Shown: positions 28,201-40,200 of the stretch, piece after piece
Position numbering within the stretch: the stretch's first letter is position 1
Layout of the letters: each line of letters starts with the position of its first letter
Assembly: GCA_032622095.1 (NCBI GenBank)
Contig: CP136069.1
Span: 66,985,319-67,049,318 of the forward strand
Length of the DNA: 64,000 bases
Direction of reading: 5' to 3'
From: Siphonodentalium dalli
Taxonomy: Eukaryota; Mollusca; Scaphopoda; Gadilida; Siphonodentaliidae
Translations under genes and position numbers: made by a program
Notes under the pieces: model-generated
What the model was told of the DNA's origin: nothing
Seen by the model: the letters and a program-made list of their open reading frames with translations, nothing else
Database searches by the model: none

Positions 28201-31200
28201 AGTGAGTACATCATATATGACTTAAGATATGTGGGTGAATATATTTTAGTAGTTTTAACCCTTTGAGTGGCAGGTCGATTTTTGTATCAACCCATATACC
28301 CTGTGCCAATGCATTCTCTTATATATGCGAGTCGACCATAGGTCGCCTCGCATATATAAGAGAATGCATTGGCCTAACAATTTTTTTATTTTATTTTTTT
28401 TAAATTTTTTACAATTTTAATAATTTATTCTTATATTCTTTAACAGAGTTATTTTGTAGGTTTAGGGCCGATGAGATCGGCCCCTGGCACTCAAAGGGTT
28501 AAAACAAATAAATTGTAAATGACCAAACTATTATTGTTTATTGTTTATTATTGTTTTAGTACTTATTCCCTTCTGTTAAGTTGCTGTATTTGCAGAAGAT
28601 AAAATTCATAATCGAGGGGGCTAATTGGTGAAAAACACCAACTTCAACCTGATACTATGTCTCTCATTGCATTTGAGGCCTCAGCAAAATGAGGTCCCCA
28701 GGGGGTGAATTTCGTAATACTAGCCAGCCATGCGGCATAGCGTCACTAATTTCAACATCTGGGGAACCTCATCTGCAAATGACAGACACACTATTTCCAG
28801 GATTGATTATACATACAGTCGCATTTGTTCTCTCGTATCTGCCTGAAGATAGTATGATTTTGCTTTGAATTTCTCCAGCTTGAAGCAGTTATCTCTCTTG
28901 GAGTCCAGGTAGCAGAAAATCGTATAGTTGATCAACGGTATTGCTCCAAGTGGAGTTTGAGCCTGTAAAACAAAGACAATATAATCTGATTTTCTGAATA
29001 AAATTGTTGTGTTAACGCCACACATAACAATCAAAACTTCAAATTTGGAAGGTTTTAGTTTTACAAATGAGCGGAAATAGGCATTCAAAATCAGTCAAAA
29101 ACATTAAGTCCATTCTCTGCAGAAGAAATTATAACTAGATTTCAACTTCGACTTATAGTGTAGGCAGTCATTGTCATGTTGGTTGCAATTAATAAATTTG
29201 GGCATTGGATGAATATGCATGGAAGGGGTAGCATCACTAAATTCACCCTCTGGGGACCTCATTCTGCAAATGTCTGGCACCATATTCTCAGACCTGGTTC
29301 AGACTATTAAACATGTAAATGTTCAATATTCTGGGTTCATTAATTCAGACAGTGTTTAGTTTAGTGCGCCAGTCATTTGCAGAATGAGGTCCCCAGAGGG
29401 TGAATTTAGTGACACTATCCTGCATAGCGGGCTAGCATCACTAAATTCACCCTCTGGGAACCTCATTCTGCATGGCCTCATCTGCTATGAGAGACATAGA
29501 CTCAGATTGAAGTTCCCAAATGGTGAATATTGTGATGTACACCCATTGGGAACCTCAATTATGCAATGTGTCGTCTGCCAAGAAACTCAAATAAAAAATA
29601 AATAGAATCTATGTGAAGAAGTTTCTGTAGAAATTTTATAATAAAGATACTTTCGAGAGAAGATGAGGCCTATAAGCAGAATGAGGTCCCCAGAGGGTGA
29701 ATTTAGTTATGCTAGCCTGCTATGCAGGATAGCATCACTAAATTCACCCTCTGGGGACCTAATTCTGCAAATAACAGGCGCACTAAACTCGTGCTTGATA
29801 ACTTCAGACTTAGCTTACCGTTTCGTTTTTGTAGTAATACAGCACATTATCCTGCCTAAGGATGAAGAATCGTTTGGACCAGTATTTCATGAGAGAATTG
29901 TAGCTGAGTTTGTGCATGTATCCCTGCATCACAGGAGCTTGTAGATCACGTGATTCTTGCACGTCACAGATGCCGATCTCCAGAGTCAACTTTTGATTAT
30001 CTGAAAAATTTATTATCATTAGTATCCCCGCATGGCGGGAGATTGATGATTTGAAGAAATATGTTTATTTTTAACTCTTGACAATTGAAGAGTGCCAAAT
30101 TAAAATAAGAGATTCTAATTAGTTCTTATCGAGGATTAATTACAGCTTTTCTCATCTGATTAATTAACAACAACATAAAATGAATTCCATGACATATTGC
30201 TGTGTCTCTTGTGATTTCATGAAGAATGTGTGGTGTTGATTGGTCACTGATAACCTTATATTAATGAATGAAGAATAAACATATTATATATTGAGCAAAA
30301 TGTTTTCATGCCAATCTTCCATTATTATGGCAGCGTATTAGTGCCACATGCAAACATATCCTAATATATATTCAACTTTAAAAGCTATCTTGTATATACA
30401 CAACTTAGCTATCTTGTATATACACAACTTAGCTATCTTGTATATACACAACTTAGCTATCTTGTATATACACAACTTAGCTATCTTGTATATACACAAC
30501 TTAGCTATCTTGTATATACACAACTTAGCTATCTTGTATATACACAACTTAGCTCAATGTGCAGAGAATTCATGAGCCGATCACTGACTCGAACAACTGA
30601 CTGAAGCTCTCTATTTGACTCTAGTTTTAAATTGAATAACAAGTAATTTAATTTAATCAGGATGTTTTCTGTTAAAGTTGACGTCATCAATGACATTGTC
30701 AATGTAATCTGTTTTTATTGTTCAAGGACACAAAACACATTTTTTATTGAACATTTTGAAATCTTCAGGATTTTGCTGTATTTTCGCCAAAAATATCAAT
30801 AAATCGAGATATGTTCAAAAATCTATGCAATTTAACCTAATCCTTGTTAAATTTCAATACATTTTTTTAAATGGTCGGTTCATCAAGGTTCTATTTTAAA
30901 GGCCCACTTAATTTTTGAATGCCCAGATCACATTATACACAACATATTCCATATTATATACCATTTGGAAGAGGAACCAAATATATATATATTCCACCAG
31001 AATACGGAACAGCTGTGGCCTATGAGTGTCCACAAAGTAATAGAGATTCTCAGATTCACCCCAAGACTTCCCCGTTATTTACCCCAGAATGCATCATAAT
31101 TCCCAACTAAGAGATAGAATTATTCCGCTTCCATTGAGAATAATAGACTGGCAATACAGACCAGATTGAAATTAAACACAGAACACACGTCGGTACCTTG

Positions 31201-34200
31201 ACAAAAACAACATGTTCATAGTTTATTCGACTGGATAATTTGATAATACAATGTTTTGGAGTGTCCTCTTTCACATGGCATATAATATTGAATATATTGT
31301 GTATAATGTGATTTGGGGATTCGAACATTAAGTGGGCCAAATCACAATACAGGTTACCCCAGGTACATTAGAAATGATCGCCCTTACTTGATTGCATCAA
31401 TTGGACGATATATTCATGTGTTGATTCCAGGACGCTGGCACCATTCACAGAAATCACAATCTGCCCTCGACACACACCATTTTTCTCAGCAACGCTGCCT
31501 AGAAAGTTAATTGGTTGATGTAGTCTCAATCGATTAACCATTTCATGACAGAAGCTGCACTGGTGCAGCATTAAAGATCCTGTATCAGTGCATTATCTTA
31601 TATATGCGAGTCTCCCATATATAAGAGAATGCACTGGCTTACACGGTCAAGGTAAATATTGTTAGGCCAATGCATTCTCTTATATTAGTTATATATGCGA
31701 GGCTCCCTATGGGAGACTCACATATAAAAGAGAATGCAATGACACAGGGTTTTCACAAAATTTCAGGAAGCTCTAGTCATGAAATGGTTAACCCTTTCTA
31801 TATGAAAACGATTCTCCCACTCAACTATAAAAGTATACATTGGAATGGTATATTGTTTATTTGGAGGGGTTTTCAGGAAAAATAAGCAGACAGCAGATAA
31901 TAGCAACCACCAAGGGTGCTTATACCTAAGGCAGGTGAATGACGTCATATAATTTGTTCTATATCCATCAGTGATTTTTCAAAATCGCGGGTATAGATTT
32001 TTGAGAAATTGTCACGTTACTTCCGGTTAGCAACCGTGTGGAGATTTCAAAAAACGCGGAATTGGAAATGAAGCATCGCGATAAAAATGAAAGTAACTTC
32101 TTCACAACTTACGAAGAATTCACATGTGATTTAAGTCTATTAATTTCATTTAGACCAATTTCGTTGGTCAGCTTAATGCAAATGAAAAATGAAGAAGTCA
32201 TGACGATAATCCAGACAAGATTTTACAATCCACGACACGTCTTGTCAATTTGGCATGTCGTCTCCGTCATGACCACTGCATGATATTACATAAATTATTC
32301 TTAGCGTTATGTCGCCGAAAAAAAGTTAAATTTGAGGCACATCATGTGTGGTTGCTCCACTACGTGTCACGTATGATTCATATTAGAAGTGCAGAAAGAG
32401 TCCTATTTATTGGAGGTAAATGTTCAGATAATAATATCAACAAATGACCTGTGGTTGTTTATTGAACTTACTATCTGAACATTTCCTGTGTGACTACTCA
32501 TCAATGAGTATTTAGTATAGAGAGGGTTAAATCCAGAAGGGGCCGATAATCTGGAATTTTATTATATTTATATAATTGTGAAACATTTCATTTTGAACTT
32601 GAGATCCAAATATGAAGAAAAATATACTTCACATACATGTATATACAAATTTGTCGGTCTAGATTTTCTGACCAGCTCAGGTGCTATGTTTCAGTGATTT
32701 AAAACCTAAAATTTCTCTCTACTTTATTCCCCCCCTCCCCCAAGTGAAAACTTTGAACACACAGTACACCGCTGACATAAATTAGAGGTGGGACTGTCCC
32801 AATGGGACTAAAGATATCCCCTGCAGTGCACTTGGTCTACATTAACCCTTTCATGATGGGAACTGCGCCGGTGCAGCATTAAAGATCGTGTGCCAGTGCA
32901 TTCCCTTATATATGTGAGTTTCTCATAGGGAGCCTCGCATATATAAGAAAATGCACTGGCATACAAGGTAAAGGTAAATATTGTTAGGCCAATGAATTCT
33001 CTTATATATATATTGGCCTAACACTATTCACCTTGACCTTGTAAGACAGTGCATTCTCTTATATATGCGAGGCTCCCTATGAGAGACTCACATATATAAG
33101 AGAATGCATTGACACAGGGAATTCACAAAATTTCAGGAAGTTCCATTCATGGAAGGGATAATAAAGATATTGGGACATTAAGAATATACCCACCAGGTAT
33201 TACTTCTGTTATGATAGCAGGGTGACTGTCTAAAATATGAAGACCAAAATCTTCATCAACTTCGGTCTTCTCAAGAACCACTGTCTTCTCTTGATCTGAA
33301 AGATAAGTAAAGGTGAATCAATGTTCTCGATTGTTCATGTATTTTTTGCGATACAGTAATGCCCTAAATAATCGACTCCTTAACCACAGCAGAATAATGG
33401 GTAATTTTTTTCAGGATTTACTCGGAAATATGGCTTGTTGCCATTCATCGGAAAGCTCTCACTGAGTGCTTTCCGACGAATGGCAACAAGCCATATTTCT
33501 GAAACCCATAATTCTACTGTGGTTTAGGAGTCGATTATTTAGGGCGTTACTGTATATGAATTCCAGCAACTTTTGAAGGATTCATCCAGCAGTGAGACAG
33601 CTGTGTTCAGGCCTGATAATACAGTGCTGGACATTGCAGAATGAGTGAATTTAATGATGCTACCCCACACAGTGGGCAAGCATCACCAAATTCATCCTCT
33701 GAGGACCTCATTCTGCATGGCCTCATCTGCTACGGGAGACCTAGACTCAGATTTAAGTTTCCAGATGGATTGTATTGTGTAAATGAAATTAATTTCATTT
33801 CAAACATTTCTCGACTAATTGTGGGCTGCAGGGTATGACGATGGATTCAAATGTGAAATCCAAGATGGCTACAGGTGCCCATGTTTTTTAACGTATTTCT
33901 GATATAATCGATGGCTCCCATCTGGAGGTCAATTAACCCGAAGATACATATGAAGTTTGGTGGCGATTAGATGAGGTGGTCTGCAGGGTGTGCCAAAGTA
34001 TCTAGTCATGCAAAGAGTAAAATTCAATATGGCTGCCAGCAGCCATGTTTTTCATCGAAAATCGCTAAAATTCGATAGCTCCCATCTAGAGGTGATCCTA
34101 AACATGCCTGTATATTTTCAAAACATTTCTTCAATAAATGCAGGCTGCAGGATGTGCGAATGGATCCCAAATTTGAAATCCAAAATGGCTGATTGTGGTC

Positions 34201-37200
34201 ATGTTTTGTAACTAATTTCCGGAAAAAATCGATGGGAGTGAGGGCTCCCATCTAGGGGTCACCCCAAAGATCCATATGAAGTTTGATGATGATCGGATGA
34301 GGGATTCAGCCTGTAGAGAGAGCCAAAGAAAATTGTTGACAGGACGCATGGATGGATGACGGACCCAACCCACGGCAATAGCTCAAACTTTACAAAGTAA
34401 AGTTGAGCTAAAAATAATTGGGGAAATATCTTTTTCTTAGCACTAGTTTGTTCTACCAACATCAGCTAAATCAGTAGGAAATACTAACAGGAGGGTGATA
34501 GTAGTGGAACCAGGTAATGGACTGGGAGTTACCACACACATACACTGTATTAGTGGGTTATTACTTGTACTAGTAATAGAGGATCTCACATTAGTTTCTA
34601 TTTTATACGGAATTTATCAACCGAGTTCACTAAATTCGATTTGAGCCGAGGTTTACCGAGGCTCAAATAGAATTTAGAGGACGAGGTTGATAAATTACGT
34701 ATAAAATAGGACGAGCGTGAGATATCTTTTATCACATGATCAAATAAACCCGAAGCAACGCGAAATATTCATCGAAAACAACAATCATAAACTACAGCAA
34801 TCGCAAGTTATTTGAAGAACGCCGTGACGTCATCGCACGCGCTGATATTAAACGTGTCTATTACCGATAATTATGAAACTGCTTTTATGGCCAAATTATG
34901 TGATAAATTATTGTATGTGATCAACAGGGATCAAATGATTTTTCTGTAGTTTTGACTTTGAGACACCTGGTCCCCAGACAACTTTCAGGTTTGACTGCAA
35001 ATGTCCAGAAACAGAACACCTGGTGTGATGTAAGTTTGAGTTGATTGACAGATGCCAAGCACAGAGTCTGATGACATCATCATATTACTTTCAGTAACCA
35101 GCCACCTGATCATGACCTGATCAGGTGATATTTGGTTGATTGACAGATGCCATGTTTCTGCCACCTGGTGTGATGTCATCAGCATGGAATTTTCCATGAT
35201 TTTGCTGTGTGATTCAAATAACCTGGTTTCAGGAAATTGGGTCAAACATCTCTGGTAAATGATGCAATTATGTGCCTATTAGAAATAGTTAAAATATGAC
35301 AGAACTGTGTTAATATTGTCAAAACTACAAGGTAATTTCTGCTGAAAACTCTACATGCACAAAAAGTGTACTGGATCAGAAAGCAATGGACTGGGGGGGG
35401 GGGGGGGGGGGGGTGGACTGGTCCAGCGACACATAGACAGACAAGTTCTATATACTCCAGTATACCTCACAAATGTGTTGAGAGGGGATGGGATAAATAG
35501 TGTCCAGTGAATTGGTATTTGATTTAGAAGCAAATCTTGACATTGAATCATGCACCGTTCCGATATAGACAACAAATCGAATCAGGTTGTGTTCATAAAA
35601 TCTTGAAGCAAAGAATTTAACATATAGTCCGGTCACCAAACCCCCGGAATTCACGAATGCGTGTTTTCGCGTATAAAGTTTTTTTCTCTGCGGATTTTGT
35701 AAATTCAGGTATCCGACATCAAGATTTTATCGGCTGGCCATCTGTCAGCCTTGAGCAATTTTTATTATAGCGCCCTAAAAAGTATACCCCCCCCCCCAAT
35801 TTTTCCCAGACGTAAAACCAGTAGCTTGGAATTTGTTGCAAATTCACATGACTAATCTAGTAAAATGTATATATTTTCATGAAGCTAAGACATAATGACA
35901 CTAGTTTGGGCCAAAATTGAAACTCACCATCCAAGATGGCCACCAAAATGGCCGCCGGAAGTTGAAAATATGACATTTTTTCACAAATATCTTCTAGATC
36001 AGTTCATGCTGTTTGGAACTGGTTCAGTAAAATGACTTTATTTTGTATTTTATATATTAACTGATCATTGGAGCAATTAAATATGCAATTATTGGGGTCC
36101 TATCCACTTGTGATCCCTCAAAAATTCGATTTTACAGAACGCGTTATAAAATTTCACAAAAAAATAACAACTGGGATTCTAGTCATATTTCAACAAGAAA
36201 TGAACAGAAGGTTGTATTGAATACGAAAATCTTGTTGCATATCCAAATTTGTCACTTTTTTGTGAACTTTTCCCAGTTTTGTAAAATAATTAAACCTTCA
36301 AACAAGTAATGACACATTTAACACAGGCTACACAGGCTGTTATGCACACCCCCCCCCCCCCCCCCCAGATACTTATTTTTCAGACCCCCTACAACCCGAT
36401 AAATCATGTACTGCTACCATAGGTCATTTGTCAAACCTATTATCTGAACATTCCCACCAATAAATTGCAATACCCTTCCAATATATACTTGAATAACTGA
36501 ATGGGGGAATCCATTTACCGGGTAGTAAAGAACGGGTTAAATGCAAAACAATACAATGGGAGTCAAGTCAATTAAAAATATCTGCAAATTCGTGAATCAA
36601 CACGGTATCAATCTCAAATTGATTGACCAATATTGACATCAAATCAAATCTTGAATATTTTCAGAACCCTATATAGGTAAATTTAATGCCCTAAATAATC
36701 GACTCCTTAACCACAGCATAATTATGGGTAATTTTTCAGGATTTAGTCGGAAATATGGCTTGTTGCCATTCATCGGAAATTCTGCTGTGGTTAAGGAGTC
36801 GATTATTTAGGGCATTATTGTATAAACATGACATGTACATGTAGTCTCACCATAGATTCTGGTTGACATCCTGTGATATTCAATGGAGCTGTCTTTCCTC
36901 TGTACAAAGTACTTTCTTCGGTAACTGAGTGATCTCTCAGTTTGGAAGGCAGATTCCGAGGCAGTAGTAGCTGTTGAATCAGTACGTCGATGCATTTTGA
37001 CAGTAGCATCCTCCGGTATACCATCAAATACGTCAATGTCTGGAATTCACGTTTATTACTGACATGCTGAACTAAGCAAAATCACAAAGATTGTTGCATG
37101 CATAAGGCCATTAAAATAAATAATTATTTATGGAAAATGTGATGAGGGAGGCAATTTATTTTTTTAACTTTTCCAAGAATTCTACAATTAAACAATTTTC

Positions 37201-40200
37201 CAAGAAATCTATTGAATCTATCATCCAATGACTTGTAATCATCAACATAAATCTTCTTTAAAATTCTGGAAAAATTTGTAAATCAAACTTTTTGATGTGG
37301 CCTTCTTTGGGTGATAAGGGAGTAGGTGTGTAACGATTAATCGCGATATATGTGTACCGGTATGTCATTTTGAAGAGAAGAATTATATCCCGATATCTTT
37401 AAACAGATGTATCGCAATACACTTATTCCTACATTTTTATATAATTTGTCGACTACATGTATAGTTCCTGAGTCGCTGTGAGTAGTAAATCTAGCATTCA
37501 GCACTAGTGTCAAACTAAGCTAATGGATAAATTCAATTGTTTCACTGCGACTATATAAGCTTTGGCATTGAATGGTATGCTATTAGAAATGAGAAATGGA
37601 ATTATCATTATACCAGGCCACCATTCATCACTGATTGTGATGTGATGTGACATCATTACAACCCTATAAGGGAGGTGCCTGAGAACTGAGTATTTTAATT
37701 ATTAGGCCTAATGCGTGCTCAACTATATTCATAGTATTTCTTATAAGTTAATAATTTGATATATGAAAATAGTTTGATGTCACATTGCAGTCTTTGTGCT
37801 ATCTACATGTACTTCTCTATAACTTTACTTGGAGAATTTTCCTTCATTTTAAGCTTGTGACATACATCACTACCTATCTTTATCAGCCCTTGAAATAGTG
37901 CATAGATCTGTCATTTGCAGAATGAGGTCCCCAGAGTGTTAATTTAGTGATTCTATCCTGCACATCACCAAATTCACCCTCTGGGGACCTCATTCTACTT
38001 CTGGCCTCATCTTCTGGGAATATCTATGTCTCAAATTAACATTGTTTTTAGTAATGTTTTCCCTTCTATATCCCCTAATTTGTAGAAGATAAAATGCATA
38101 ATCGAGGTGACTAATGGGTGAACATCACCAACTTCAACTGGGAAACTGCAATCTGATCCTACCGGTAGGACTCCCATAGTAGATGAGGGAAACTTGAGGG
38201 CTAAGCAGAATGAGGTTCCAAGAGGGTGAATTCGGTGAGGCTAGACTGCTATTCGGGATAGCGTCAACAGTGGGTTAGCGTCACTAAATTCACCCTCAGG
38301 GGACGTCATTCTGCAAATGCCAGACACACTATTTTATAGCTTGATCTTTATCAGTCGAGATTACTGTCAATGTATGAGCTATCTGTACATAATACAGTAC
38401 CAACCTTTATCATAGTCGAGGACACTGTCACTGTATGAGCTATCTGTTGATCGGGAAGATTTACTGGCCATTGAAGTTGGAAACTCTATTCTTTTGTCGT
38501 CTCCAATTTTTACCCATCGAGAATTCCTTGAGCTTTCATTGTAAATACCTAGGAATAAAATTTAAAAAAAACCTATACACAGATTGATGTATATACAGTA
38601 ATGCTCTAATTAATCGACTCCTTAACCACAGCAGAATTATGGGTAACTTTTCAGGATTTAGTCCTGAAAAGTTACCCATAATTCTTCTGTGGTTAAGAAG
38701 AATTTTAATTAGAGCATTACTGTACCTAAAAATATCTGCTCACAACACAACTGAATTGAAATGGTGGGTATGATGGCAAATTTAATGCTGTGGCATGTTA
38801 TATTTCACATGTTGCTACGGTATTTCCCACTGCATTGCTTATTGTCATGGCAAATTTTGAGGTCTGAGGGATTTGTCAACTGAAAGTAGATAGTATTGCG
38901 AAAAAATATTTTATCACAATGTTTACAAAAATATGAACTCATTTGACCCCGCGATGTGATTGTTTATTAAATATAAACAAACAGAGGTTACTCATAATTA
39001 TGAGGAATATTCAAAAATATCGCTACTGTTTCATTGTTTTCCCAGAAGGGTGACCACTTAGAGTGACCACTTGCACATATATACATGTATAACCACTGAT
39101 ATATCTCTTTCATTTTTTGTTTTCCATAACTGGAAATAATTAGGCCATTATTAGTAAATTAAAGGTACTCAATCCGAATTAACGTTCGAAAATTACTATT
39201 TCCTTGCGTCGGGGGTAAAAAAAATATTTGATTCGATTCGAGGAACCCACCCATCAAATGTCAGAGTGATCAGATGTCGATGTTTGAAATATATTATTTT
39301 AATTTTAAGTGGCCCAGTAAACAGTTGGCGAGAAGAATTTCTCTGACCAAATTACGGATGAAGATGGATAACTCTAAATTCAAGTGGCTTTTTTGTGTCA
39401 GATATTTGACCAAAAAAACGGCAAACTTTCGTTGAACAAAATGTGGATAAATAACAGGTTTTAGGCAATTTTATACTATAGTTGACAGTGGTTAGCATTA
39501 TTTTTGGGCAATTAATTGATTCTGATAATTGAAGCGGCATTTAAAAAAAATTGTTGTTGTCGGAATCTGATGATAAGGGGACCATCGAATCAGATTGAGT
39601 ACCTTTAAAATATATGTGTTCTCAGGCAATTAGACCTCAATTTTGGAATGAGCGAGAGAGAGGCTATATATTAAAAATAAATTCTCAAAATCTGGAAACA
39701 AAACAAAATTAATTTTCAAAATGTTTGATAAGGCTTTTTAAAAGAAAATTTCATTGATGAGGGAGATGCCTGAGCAAGCCTTGAAATAGGGTGTCTGTCA
39801 TTTGCAGAATGAGGTCGCCATAGGGTGAATTCAGTGATGCTACCCCGCATAGCGGGTTAGCATCACCAAATTCACCCTCTGGGGACCTCATTCTTCAAAT
39901 GACAGACACCCTATTTCAAGGCTTGTGCCTGAGAACACAGAATCTCTATTTATTGGGCCTTATAGTTATATTTATTTCTTTGGTTTTCCTCTGTGGTTTC
40001 AAATATTTAAAGATGCACAATCTGATTAACCCTTTACCCAACACAACGCCCAGAAAAATAGCCCAAATGAAGCTGCAACAGCCTAAATTATCTCGGGTCT
40101 GTCTCAATAGAACCATACAAATATGGATATCAGTGGAGCTGGCTCATTGACCACATTGTGATAGTTACAAGTTATGCCCTGTGCCAATGCATTCTCTTAT

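Noticed and set aside
30383-30550. Repetitive peptides on both strands, and possible CRISPR-like array
   Set aside because: Perfect 24-bp tandem repeat without spacers; a microsatellite-like array in an animal intron.
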